NCBI GenBank assembly: GCA_008360955.1 | Contig: LUCM01006299.1 | Coordinates: forward strand, 208,597 to 272,596 | Length of the DNA stretch: 64,000 nucleotides | DNA from: Fasciolopsis buskii | Taxonomy: Eukaryota > Platyhelminthes > Trematoda > Plagiorchiida > Fasciolidae | Direction: 5' to 3' | Shown: positions 38,178-49,113 of the stretch, piece by piece | How the letters are laid out: the number at the start of each line of letters is the position of its first letter | Numbering within the stretch: the stretch's first letter is position 1 | The notes under the pieces: model-generated | What the model saw: the letters and a program-made list of their open reading frames with translations, nothing else | Database searches by the model: none | Told to the model about the DNA's origin: nothing | Position numbers and translations under genes: made by a program

Positions 38178-38644
38178 TCCGGGATAGCTACTCTACCTGG
38201 ATGTCTCGAAATACTACTAACTTACCGTGACTGTTAAATGGCCTTTGTCGAGGAACTCCTGCTCATTGCCTTCTCTCGGCGGGGGTGTTTTCACTGAGTG
38301 TGAGGCGAAGTCATGTCGCGACTGCTTTTCATCGAGTTGACCGATACTTGGTATTCATTCTCAAGTAGACGGCCAACTCCATTTCCAAACAAACCACTGG
38401 TGGTGTACGAGGCGAAAGGCTCTATATTCACCGACTTCGGCGATGATGGTGGGAAAGGAACTGTGCAGTCAGGATGCCTGGCATCATTCTAAGGGCTTGT
38501 GAGCTGGGCAGTCCGTCACCAGCTCCGGGTGGGTTATGGACCCTTTCTCCTTCTCACTGCCTTGCGGGTTGATTTGAGTAGCCATAGGATCTATTTGTGG
38601 GCACCTCAGAAATCCGCGTGCTTTTGTGGGAAACTAGAATCATT
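38178..38644 (-). repeat. Right arm of the 466-bp inverted repeat
   Basis: Reverse complement of 32429-32894. The ORF 38499-38945 on the plus strand begins inside the arm and runs past its outer edge, so it is unlikely to be a gene. The high identity implies a recent duplication or ongoing gene conversion. Confidence 0.88.
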
Positions 38645-39380
38645 GCCTCGGGAAGCAAATGGAGCCACTCGATTGCATTCCGCACTGGTGAATTCTTCGC
38701 GAAACTCCTCTGCTTACTGTTGGTGTGCACAGCTACTCTCAAACTTACCCGTTTTCTCTCCCGCTATTACCCTAATGGGCTCGCCTCTTCACACACAGAT
38801 TCCACGACTCTTCCGACCACGCTCACCGTTTATACTTGTTACATATAGTATACACATTCAAGTGCACATAGGTCAGCAAAGTGACGTGAATAAAACTTTT
38901 TGGAATGTTGTTTATGTCTGCTCCCTAAAAAAGACGCGTGTTTAAGGCCCCTGCCGACAAACAGTATTAGTTGCCGTTTACACTGCTCTTAAAACACTGA
39001 AAATTCCTCCAGTCTGTCCGGCGATGGAATAGTCTTGGATAATAGAATTTAGCTTGATCTTCTAGAATCGATTTCAGTTGAAAGCCGACTATGTGCTTTA
39101 CAAATGAGAGGACCGTCCAAGGCTTGTTGAAGACGTGCCGACAGGCAATGCATGTTCATAATTTTTTGTATACCCCCCTGTAGTCTAGATTCCGCGAAAG
39201 GTAAATTCCACCAGCGTCTTCGCGACCTAAGTGGGACGGCATTAAAAGCGGACATTGTCATTTGTCCGAGGACAGTCCGCGAAGCCAATAGAACCTAAGT
39301 TCAGGGTCGGCTGCTAGAAAAGTGGGGTGAACAGTTCAATTTTCAACCTTATTGGCTCGGCTCGTTAAATCCCGTAGGGT
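38645..39380. other. No feature recognised
   Basis: Part of the 38499-38945 open frame, with no motif. A minus-strand frame at 39288-39049 has GQMTMSAFNAVPLRSRRRWW then a Gln-rich stretch, possibly another LINE linker remnant. Confidence 0.35.
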
Positions 39381-40078
39381 ATCATCATCATCAACACCGT
39401 TCAGCGTTAAACAGCAAGGCAAGCCTCACTGGCCGCTGCCTTTTCCACAGAGCAAATGTAAGCTAACAGACTGAAAACCAACTCCTACACTACTTGACAA
39501 TAAACAGTTGCGAGTATCAGGCGTGTTATCAATGGAGATACTATGGGTAGGCAGAAGGGGCAAACAGAATGGGTTGGAGACAGAAGAGACAGGTTGAATA
39601 AAAGAGAGGGAACTCTGAGCAGTAGCATACTTATCACTATCCATCCCGCTCGATGCAATGGGGAGCGCGGTCCTGATTATCCTGCACCACGACCGATGCA
39701 GTATGGAATTATTTTTGGGCGTGTAACTCATGAGGACTAATGGGTGGGTAGCGCCAGGGAGTCCAGCCACTGAGTGGAAGAACGATTAGGGTTCTCAACC
39801 AAAGCCTTTGATTCTGACAAGAACCTGACTTCAAGGCATTGAGGTGTAGCTGAGTGGAAGCCAATCTATCTGAATTAATTGTTCTTCCGACCGAGCTGCT
39901 AACTCAGATCAACCCCCAACTTGGAGGACAAAGAGGCTACTTCGTCAGGCCTCTACCCATTGACCTTCCAGGCATGTTTGGATCTTCGGTTTGAGCTAAG
40001 CCATCCTGTATAGCTCGTTGGATCATGGAGGCACGCAAGGCGCCACACCACGTTAAGGTGTAGTCTCGTTGTGACGGA
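39381..40078 (-). mobile_element. Internally deleted RTE-like LINE copy: 5' region joined to 3' tail
   Basis: Minus strand: bases 40078-39455 match the 5' region and endonuclease start of the copy at 15072-14430 (same agaacgattagggttctcaa block and the LLSSSVGVG frame). Bases 39449-39381 match the element's 3' tail (ggcaagcctcact..., GATGATGATGAT end) as at 40481 and 44500. About 2.8 kb between them is missing. The junction lies near 39450. It is a short, non-coding derivative built like a half-LINE. Confidence 0.72.
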
Positions 40079-40477
40079 CCATAGAGCTTGATAAATGCAA
40101 CGTTCAATAAGGCGTCCTTAGATCCACTGACCGAGGCCGAGGCTTACAATGCGTTTTGACGCTTCACGGGCCAATACGTCCGGACTCGGACTTCTTGCCA
40201 ACAACTTTGTTCAAAGACGCAAGATGCGATATGGTGTTAATATTGACACATGCTTCTTTCAGAGTGGGAAGTTCCTCGGCGTTGATCGGGATTGATTACA
40301 GTCCCTTTCTTCAAGGGAGGATTCGTAAACTGCTCTTGAAGTCGTAAAGGAATCAACCTAGTCCAGGTTGCGTCAAAGTTGTTTTCATCCGTCATTCTTT
40401 GTAGGTTGGATAACACGCGCGAAAGGCAAGTTCTTAAGGAACAGGTTAGGTTTCACGCTGGTTGTGGATGCATCGAT

Positions 40478-40990
40478 CATCATCATCATTGTCGTTCAGC
40501 ATTAAACAGTAAGGCAAGCCTCAGCGGCCGCGACCTTTCCCTCAAGGTTACATGTTTCTATAAAAAAGTGAAAATCCAAGGGGGACAGGGAGTGCGCCTA
40601 ATTAGGTGAGGAAAGATAAGATGCTGCTATAGCCAACAAACGGCACGCAGTTTAACTGTACGAGCGCACTCCTTCAATCATTCCGATTCGATAGAAAATG
40701 AAAACACGATCGCCACCGTTCGCGATTCACTGCCATATCCTTCAGTGTCTACAGCCAGCTAGTTGACGGGTCTCTCAGACCAAAACCAAGAGGACGTGAG
40801 GCATTTAATTTACCTAAATTCGCTATACATTTTCTCATTCCATGTTGCCATGTCATCTGCTGACCTCCACACAGCTTCTTTCACTCGGTGAGAGAAACGC
40901 AAAACAGGGCACGGTAAGGTAAACGAGTGTTCGTCATACGCAACACGTGACCCAGCCAGCGTTGTCTACTAAGTTTTATACGGTATTCTC
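40478..40990 (-). mobile_element. RTE-like LINE 3' end, minus orientation
   Basis: This carries the 3' tail, starting with CATCATCATCATT on the plus strand, and the C-terminal RT region (acgcaacacgtgacccagcc). It is nearly identical over about 480 bases to the reverse complement of 44020-44505, so the two form a long inverted repeat with 3 kb between them. Confidence 0.75.
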
Positions 40991-41089
40991 AGAAATGACA
41001 CCTAGTAATAGCTTCCTCACCTCAACATTACTCACCCAGCCACTCTATCCAATCTTGGCGATCAAATCTTCGCCCTCCAACAACAGTTA

Positions 41090-42147
41090 GGACACCGTTT
41101 TACCTTTCGAATGCCACCGGCCATCGTGTTCTTAGACATCCGCGCGGCCTTCGACTTTGTTAATGGCTCTGGATTATGGCAGTTTTCTGAAAAATGGAGT
41201 ATCTGACATGAATATGCAGGTTCTCAAAGAATTGTACTGTCACACATCAATTCGGGTTAGGGCTTACAGTCAGCTTTCGCCACCCTTCTTCGTGTCCGGT
41301 GAAGCACGGCAAGGCTACCCTATATCCTTATTTATTTTAACGTTGCCACAGAACCTGTTGCGAGCATTGTACTCGCATATCTATGGTCGCGTTAGGGTAT
41401 ACGGTGAACTGTCAAGTTCATTCGAAACAACTAGTGGCGTTCGACAAGGGTGTCCCATCTTTCCATTTTTGTTCAACTTCGTCATGGACGAGGTGATGGA
41501 AGATGCTTTAGGAGGTCTCCGGGATGTAGGAGTCAAACTGGGAAGTGGAGGAAAGCTAGATTACGCAGACGACGTCGTGCGCCTGTTCAAGTCTGCGTAC
41601 CATGCACAATACGCACTAGATAGACTGTCGAGGTCGGTTGCTCGGTTTGGCATGTGCTTTGCATCTTCAAAGTGTAAATTGCTGTTACAGGACTGGACGA
41701 CAGCAGCGCCGAACTTGATACTGGATGGAGAGGAAAAAACAGTGGTGGACCGTTTCACCTACCTTGGTAGCTGCGTGTTCGACGATGGTAGCTCGGGAGT
41801 GGAGGTAAGTATACGTATATCCAAAGCTCAGGCAGCTTACGCTGGACTGACGCACTTGTGGCGTCGGCCTGACATTTCACTGAGGTTGAAAGGTCGTGTG
41901 TAGTGTGCTGCAGTGCGTTCAGTTTTGTTGTACGGTTGCGAGACGTGGAGTATGCGTGTGGGCGATGTTCGTCGGTTGGAGGTTTTTGACCATCGATGTT
42001 TACGTAGTATGGCTAGGATTGGATGGAGTGACCGGGTGAGTAATATTGAGGTTAGGAATCTGGTATTGGGTGCCACTTCTGAGAATAGCTTGTTTCAGTG
42101 TGTGAAACTCAGTAGACTACGCTGGTTGGGTCACGTGTTGCGTATGA
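41090..42147 (+). mobile_element. RTE-like LINE fragment with chimeric reverse transcriptase
   Basis: Plus strand. IVFLDIRAAFDFVNG (motif A) lies near 41130, then KELYCHTSIRVRAYSQLSPP and ARQGYPIS. At 41341-41351 the frame joins a second copy of the same RT region: RALYSHIYGRVRVYGELSSS, GVRQGCPIFPFLFNF, LDYADDVV and FTYLGSC. After a stop at 41901 the C-terminal VLLYGCETWSMRVGDVRRLE and LRWLGHVLRM follow, ending at the N at 42148. The part from 41351 is almost identical to 11922-12510. Confidence 0.8.
41157..41903 (+). pseudogene. 248-codon chimeric RT ORF with a duplicated palm region
   Basis: The open frame contains two homologous RT segments in tandem: LKELYCHTSIRVRAYSQL...ARQGYPIS (about codons 22-56) and LRALYSHIYGRVRVYGEL...VRQGCPIF (about codons 68-102). 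The catalytic YADD box follows. A normal RT has this segment once, so the product would be misfolded. The join falls at 41341-41351 and happens to keep the frame. This is most likely a recombination product, not a functional enzyme. Confidence 0.75.
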
Positions 42148-42148
42148 N
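42148..42148. other. Single-base assembly ambiguity (N)
   Basis: One N lies exactly where the first C-terminal RT copy ends and an unrelated 85-base stretch begins. This may mark an assembly join. Confidence 0.95.
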
Positions 42149-42235
42149 ATTAGATTCCACTTTGTGTGCCATTTGAACTGAGAAGTGTACATTGTTGACC
42201 AAAAAACCAGAGCCAGCAGATCGTCAATTCCGAGT

Positions 42236-42896
42236 TGTATAGTTGCGAGACATGGAGTATTCGTGTGGGCGACGTTCGTCGGTTAGAGATTTTCGACCAT
42301 CAATATCTACGCAGTACGCCTAGGATTAGATGGAGTGACCGAGTGAATAATGTGGAGGTCAGGAATCTAATACCTTGTTTCAGCGTGTGAAACATAATAG
42401 ACTACGCTGGTTGGGGCACGCGTTGCGTATGAAGAACACTCGTCTACCATGTCATGCCCTATTTTGTGTTACTCCCAAGGAATGAAAGAAGCCATCTGGA
42501 GGTCGACAGATGGTGTGGTAACGTGGGATGAGAAAATGTACAGCGAACTCAGGTAAATTGGGTGTCTCACGCCTTCGTGGTTGGGGTCCGAAATACTGGT
42601 CAACTAGCTGGCTAAAGACACTGAAGGGTATGGCAGTGAACCGTGAACAGTGGCGATCGTGCTGTCATTTTCTGTCGAATCAGAATGATTGAAAACACGT
42701 GCGTTTGTACAGTTAAACTGTGTTTCGTGTGTTGGCTGCAGCAGCGTGTTATCTTTTCCCGCCTGTGTAGGTCCACTCCCTGTTCCCGTTGGATACTCGC
42801 TCTTTTTATATGAACCTGTAACTCTGGGGAACGGCAGCGTTCAGTGAGGCTTGCCTTGCTGTTTAACGCTGAACGATAATGATGATGATGATGTTT
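42236..42896 (+). mobile_element. RTE-like LINE C-terminus and 3' end
   Basis: This repeats the C-terminal RT region already present at 41931-42147 (agttgcgagacatggagtat...), then runs into the 3' untranslated region and the tail aacgataatgatgatgatgatg at 42874-42896. Short GAT-type tandem repeats at the 3' end fit RTE-clade elements. Confidence 0.75.
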
Positions 42897-44505
42897 TGCA
42901 GAACACTTTTCCTGGTCTGTTGGGCGGTGGAGTTGAACTCCATCCAGGTAACAGTTTTGAATTTTGAGTGTGCCGATGACATCGTCTTGCTTAATGAGTA
43001 TCTGCAGGCAGTTCAAAGTGCGCTGGACTGCTTGGTGATCTAGGCCTCTGGGTACGGTGTGTGCTTTGCACACTCAAAATGCAAGGTACTTATTCAAGAC
43101 TGGCAGGAGCATGTGCCTTTCACTCATCTTGTGGTGATCAGTTAGAGGTAATCAATAGCTTCAAGTACCTCGGGAGTCTCATCCACCTGGCGGAGGTGTT
43201 TGGGAGGTCACATCACGAATTACGAAAGGCTGAGCAGCTCTGACGAACCTACGACACTTGTGGCTCGGCCATGCCCTCCGTCTTTCCCTCAAGGGAAGAG
43301 CGTACACTATCACAGTCCGTAAGATTTTGCCTTACGGTCGCGAGACTTGAGCTATGCCTGTTGAGGGTGCTCGGCGACTTTCTGTATTCGACCACCGATC
43401 TCCGAGGGTTTGCTCGTGTCTGGTGGGAAAACCGAGTGATCAATTACGAGGTGTGTCGTCGTGTGTTGCGTCCAGAGAGTCGTCCTCTGACTGAGGAAAT
43501 TGTTATAAGTTGCCTTCGATGGCTTAGGCACGTACTGCGTGTGGCTGCCCATAGTCTACCCTTTCGTGCTCTTTTTGCATGTGCTAGACAAGGCTGGAAG
43601 AAACGACGTGACTTGGTGCCACGTATGCCCGCGGATGAACAGATTCATTCGAAACGACTAGCGGCGTTCGACAACGGTGTCCCATCTCTCCATTCCTGTT
43701 CAACTTCATCATGGCCGGGGTGATGAAAGATGCTTTAGGAGGTCTTCGGGATGTAGGAGTCGAACCGAGAAATGGTGTGAAGCAGTGTGATCTAGGTTAC
43801 GCAGATGACGTCGTGTGTCTGTTCGCATCCACTGACCATGCACAACGCGCACTAGAAAGATGACTCTGGAGTTCGGTGGCTCGGTTCGGTGCTTTGCATC
43901 TTCAAAGTGTAAGGTGCTGTTATAAGACTGGACCGTAGTAGACCCGAGTTTGACATTTCTTGGGGAGGAACTAACGACTGTACCGATGCTGAGAATCCTT
44001 TATCTCAGCGTACAAGTTTAGACTACGCTGGTTCGGTCACGTGTTGCGTATGACGAACACTCGTTTACCTTACCGTGCCCTGTTTTGCGTTTCTCTCACC
44101 GAGTGAAAGAAGCTGTGTGGAGGTCAGCAGATGACATGGCAACATGGAATGAGAAAATGTATAGCGAATTTAGGTAAATTAAATGCCTCACGTCCTCTTG
44201 GTTTTGGTCTGAGAGACCCGTCAACTAGCTGGCTGTAGACACTGAAGGATATGGCAGTGAATCGCGAACGGTGGCGATCGTGTTTTCATTTTCTATCGAA
44301 TCGGAATGATTGAAGGAGTGCGCTCGTACAGTTAAACTGCGTGCCGTTTGTTGGCTATAGCAGCATCTTATCTTTCCTCACCTAATTAGGCGCACTCCCT
44401 GTCCCCCTTGGATTTTCACTTTTTTATAGAAACATGTAACCTTGAGGGAAAGGTCGCGGCCGCTGAGGCTTGCCTTACTGTTTAATACTGAATGACGGTG
44501 ATGAT
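42897..44505 (+). mobile_element. RTE-like LINE, RT palm to 3' end, mosaic
   Basis: Plus-strand frames with stops read FEF*VCRXHRLA and KCKVLIQDWQ-type blocks near 43070, LEVINSFKYLGSLIHLAE near 43150, and LRWLRHVLRVAAHSLPF near 43520, which together are the RT palm end and C-terminus of a diverged subfamily. At about 43645 the text switches to the motif B region again (ttcgaaacgacta, then GVPSLHSCSTSSWPG in a shifted frame). It then continues to a C-terminus near 44030 and the 3' tail at 44480-44505. At least two element copies are therefore fused here. Confidence 0.7.
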
Positions 44506-45150
44506 GCCCGCAGTTTGGTGGCCTCGGAGTTTTTTAAAGTGGCCAGTCTGCGCTTCTACGGATGTGACCAATGTAGCTATCCTCGAGGTGTTGCTTTTCA
44601 CGACAAGTAGTTCTTCTAAGTTCACAGCGATAATAATCGAGCTTCTAAGTTTTTTTTGAATACCTAGAACAAATCGTTGATGCCTTCCCGTACAGTAAGC
44701 ATGTAATTATCTAGGATACAAGTTATGCAGTTGGGGGATTATTAAATCAAATCAGGAACTTGTCTTTGGGCTTTTGCTGGTGGAATTTCATGAAATAGTT
44801 GTAATCTTTCATGATCAGCTTTCGTGTGTGATTTCCTTATATTAACGTTTGAGTTTCCAAATGGTAATGGCGCGCTGCTCTTCGCCAACAGTAACTCCAT
44901 GCTTCTTTGTGGGATTTAAAAACAGTCAGATTACGGTCGCTCACAAGGACAGTGCTGTCGATTCATGCTTTCCGTGGCTGTCTTCTCTGTATTGTGTGTG
45001 TGTGATTTAAAACACTTTTCGATGCGTTTAGTTGTTGCCGCAGCTAGCTGCCCAGTTAAAATGGTCTCCCAGCCACATGAAAAATCTATGCGAGCAGGCA
45101 ATCGATTGCAATCAGTAAGCTCCGCCTCATCCACAAGTGGGTTAGAGTAG
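44506..45150. other. Little recognised, probable 3' flank of the gypsy remnant
   Basis: The minus-strand open frame 45134-44931 (DEAELTDCNRLPARIDFSCG) lies directly after the integrase-like region and may be the C-terminal part of the polyprotein. No further motif. Confidence 0.4.
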
Positions 45151-45800
45151 AGTCGTTCATGTGGAGTGGCATGAATATGCAGAAGAGGTTGGATGTAGTG
45201 TATAGCGTATAGAGGAACAATCCCAGTGACTCATAGGTAGGATTTTTGGCATTTGGGCTTAACAAGGTTTGCCAAAGGATCGCGACTAAATTTTCAACCT
45301 ACTCGTTTGCCTCTGGGCCGTGGCTCCTGACCATTCTGACTACCAGTCCTTTGCTGTGAAGGGCGCCACATAGTCCCCTTGGTTACCAACGCCCAATTGT
45401 CAGAGTGGATGTGGGACGGCGTGCCGAATATCGTAGATAGTTGACAGAGGCCTGACGATAGTCGCCGATTTTACGTCGGGGTGCAAAAGCAAAGGAAGAT
45501 CGTGAGTACTCGTCTTTGCAAGTGAATAGGTATTTGTCCACGGAAATGGAGGATAGAGGTCATTCAGAAATGATACTGAATCTCTAGATGCCGCGTTGGT
45601 TTGATTAGCAGTTTATTTGTTGAAATAACGTTTTTTTCTGCACAAGTTTCATATCTTGAAGCTAATGTGGTGAGTTGCTGGCTTTAATGAGCTGCATAAA
45701 GCCCATGATTCCCGATTAACACAACGTATTATCTAGCTCTTCGAGACCTGGACGTCAAACAGTTCTTGACAATGTCCGCTGCAGCACTTTGTTTTTTTGG
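45150..45800 (-). mobile_element. Decayed Ty3/gypsy-type integrase
   Basis: Minus strand: an ENCQ-like stretch near 45770 (IVKNCLTSRSRRA) could be the end of the zinc-binding region. LSTIFGTPSHIHSDNW at about 45445-45396 matches the integrase core strand with its second catalytic Asp (FGxPxxIHSDxG). Farther on, in another frame, SHGPEANE*VENLVAIL near 45330 resembles HPQxNGxVEN, with the catalytic Glu. The frame changes between these blocks, so it is inactive. RT and LTRs were not found. Family placement is tentative. Confidence 0.5.
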
Positions 45801-48785
45801 TTGGTTGAAAACATCGTAAATGCAATAGAGAGTTCCGTTCACCAAGGGAAAATCTGGCCCTTGATTTCGTTAACATGTCGTTACTTGTATATGAACTCTA
45901 TTGAACGCTGCTCGGGGAAGAATGTAAGCTGATCCCTAAGTATGCTGCCTATGTCTTACTTATTTAACAATGGCACGTGTTTCCTTTTCCACCGCTGGTT
46001 GGAATCTTTCTGACAAGGAAAGTGTCCTGAAAGAGGCAACGGGTTTCTCGTTTGGACTAGCAGGTCTCATTACTTCGGGGACATGCGTCTCAACTATAGG
46101 TAATATGTCAAGTGAAACAACGGTGACGGCTGCATTTTTTAAGTCTCCTTTTCGTTGAACAAAACGCGTCTGTTGCAGTACTCAGTAAATGAAATATCTT
46201 ACCATGAGCTAGACGCTGTTACCAGAGAACCAAGGGCATTCAACTTAATTACTTGAACTTTGGCCTCACGGGGTGGTTTCATGTTTCTCGGGCATTGAAA
46301 GCCTTCCGGGTTGGATCCAATAATACCGTTGAAGACAGTAACAGAGCAATCGGATCATACGAGTACCAGTGATTATCTTGTCTTTGTTCAACACAGACCT
46401 TTTAATCGTCTTTATGGTGATCTACAGCATATTTGCCGGTGATGGATTTATGGGCTAGGCGTCTGTCAAATTTGAATCCCGAATCCCCCTGTCACTTTCT
46501 TGGTAGATGACCACTTGCTGTCCTCCAACTCCTTACGACATCCAACCCAATTTAGTCTTATGTGGTTCTACATCACTACAAGTTTCAAGTTCACGGTTTC
46601 AAGTTCACGCTCCGCGTTTAGCGGATCCTAAAGCTGTGGGGCATACCTCCCTCCACCACACTCATACGTGATGCTTATAATAAAAGAACCTATATATATT
46701 GTCACCATGAAAGAAAATGTTCTTCATTTTTCCGTTTTCGATAATATCGTCTGTAATGCGTTACAAACAGGAATCGACGTAAATCGGTAGAGTTTCCTTA
46801 TCGCTTCGAAACCAGTGTACTTTATGTTTTCTGCCCCGATGACAATCTGATGTATGCTTCTTAGGTCGAGTCTACTGAGTCGATTGACCGCTTTTTGTTA
46901 TTCAAAGTGAATTACAGTGAATGGAGCAGACCCCGTAATGAAAATACACGATAAGGGAGGGTGCGTATGGAGAATATTCAAACAAGATTCAGCCTGTTGA
47001 CTCTGGTTTTAAAAGCTAAAAGACTGTAGGTTGTTGGGAAGACAGAGAGAGGGAAAACGTTCCAGAGCTTTATAATCGGAAGAATAAAGGAAGGTTGAAT
47101 TAAAGAAGAACAAGTTAATAAGTCACCTAGTCAGCAGAGTCGTATCTCCAACAGACCAAAGTTGGATATTATGACTGGATTTCGACGCATCGGGTTTACT
47201 TTATCCAATTGAATAGTAAAGAAAGAAAAACCAATACTGCGGTGTGTTAACATTTCGTTTGTTCCTTTTCAACCGCTTACGTAAAACGATGTGTGAACTG
47301 TATAATATCCAGCTGCAAATTACAGTGAACGGGCGCAGAAGTTAAATTCAGTACAACGGATAATTAACGTCATCCCCATGGCAAACGCAGAGCCTGTGTT
47401 GGTAGCTTTTGTGAACCAGGAGCTGGTTTGCGTAATCGGATTAGCATTGCTTCACCGAAGGCCAAAATCCCCCGGTATTGTGCAATAAGGGTTTAAAACA
47501 TAAAATGGGGTCAACTAATATGTTTGGTTGGTATCATATGCTTCGCGATTGATGACTCCGAGTCACGATCAGGATAATTATTATTATAAGCCGCCTGTCA
47601 CCTGATTGCGATCGGCCACCATTTTCTTCTTTTATTCCCTTCGTGATGACGGCTACCTGGGTTCTTCGTGGCACATCTTTATGGTACATTCTTTCAATAA
47701 TGTATAGGTTTTAGCGTTGATGAAACATTGGTTGTCAGGTAGACTCAAGTCCTACCCATGTGGTTATTTTAGTTGTGCAAAGAATCTTGCACACATCTCT
47801 GCTTGTCCTTCTTCTTTCTTTACTTCTTAAATAAAGCATAACATGGTACATTACGCTACACTATAATCGTTTTCCCGGCACATTTTTTGAAGCGGTCAAT
47901 AAAACAATTTGTCGAGTGACTGTCACACATTTCACACTCAAGTGTCTTTGGATTTGAAGCCGTTAGCATGGTTTTCTGCACTGAATTGCAACTCACATCA
48001 TCAGGCTAAATAAAGGCTGCAATTCTGTTACGAATGTAACAGAATTTAATGAAAGTAAGACTTGTTTTCGTGAGCCATGACACACGGTGCCCTGGCCAGC
48101 AAAACCAACGGACTATCAAAGTGACGTGCACACCAACTTCTATATTCAAAATGCCAAATTTTTATTCCGCCTTTGTTACCATGTGAAGCTCTATATATTT
48201 GTTTCTGTCTGCAACCCACAGTATTTATTTGTTTTATGTTTCTGTCGTATCGGGATTACACGTTTTTAATGGTTATAGGCAACAACGTCACCGCGTTTTA
48301 ATTTGGTAGCTTGTTCTTCTTTAAAATATTCTTTTGTTGGGGCATATTTTCTATAACATTACGTGTTAAAATGTAAACATGGCTTTCGTAAGCCCAAATT
48401 TTTGTCTTCTTTAATCTGGAAGTAATATTCGATTCAGTTGATCGTGGAGTTCTTTGATACTTTCTCTCATTGAAGAGTGTACCAGAAGAATTCACTTTAT
48501 TTTTCTTACCACTGTACGCGAATAGCCGAAGCTGGGTTTTTCACCCGAACTCACCAAGAAAGTACAGCTCACCAGGGTCTCTATTTCCACGTTCTTCTTC
48601 AGCTTTGTAATTGAGGTAAATATGGGAACCGCCCTATCTGCCTGTAGGAACAGTGGCACTAGTGTTTGCTCAGACATTACATTTTCTGATTTAGAATAGG
48701 TGGACAATATTGTGCTGCTTAGTTAGACCCAAGCAAATTGAAGGTTTTTCTCGGTCACTTGAGCGATATTGCAATCAGGTCTTGA
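45801..48785. other. No feature recognised
   Basis: AT-rich, stop-rich on both strands. The 5' part of the minus-strand gypsy remnant would be expected at 45800-47000, but no RT box could be read. A short plus-strand frame at 45970-46158 has no motif. Confidence 0.4.
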
Positions 48786-49113
48786 GATGCATTTTGTATC
48801 AGTGTCTTAGCGTACATTGAAGGCTGAGTCGGCCTCTATCGATTTGAGACACCTGTGGAGCCAGCGCAACGTCCGCCGATTGATCAAAGGTTAAGTCGGG
48901 GTTGATCTGAGTTAGCAGAAAAACGAGTAGAAGAATAATTGATCCAAGTAGATGGGCTTCTACTCAGCTATGCCCCGCAACCGCCTTGAGGTCAGGTTCT
49001 TGTCAGAACCAAGGGCTTTGGTTGAGAACCCTAATCGTTCTTCTGCTTAGCGGCTGGACTCCCTAGCAGCACCCGTCCATCAATCCCCATGAGTTACACG
49101 CTTATTACCGTCT
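48786..49113 (+). mobile_element. LINE fragment: RT thumb piece joined to RTE-like 5' region
   Basis: Bases 48800-48892 read LRHLWSQRNVRRLIKG, similar to LTHLWRRPDISMRLKG of the RTE copies. Bases 48893-49113 match the reverse complement of 14700-14900 (gagaaccctaatcgttcttc block, ending cccatgagttacac), the element's 5' region. The order is therefore scrambled relative to an intact LINE. Confidence 0.6.

Noticed and set aside
38499..38945. 148-codon ORF on the plus strand
   Set aside because: Its first third lies in the inverted-repeat arm and it continues across the repeat boundary into unrelated sequence; no motif or splice support.
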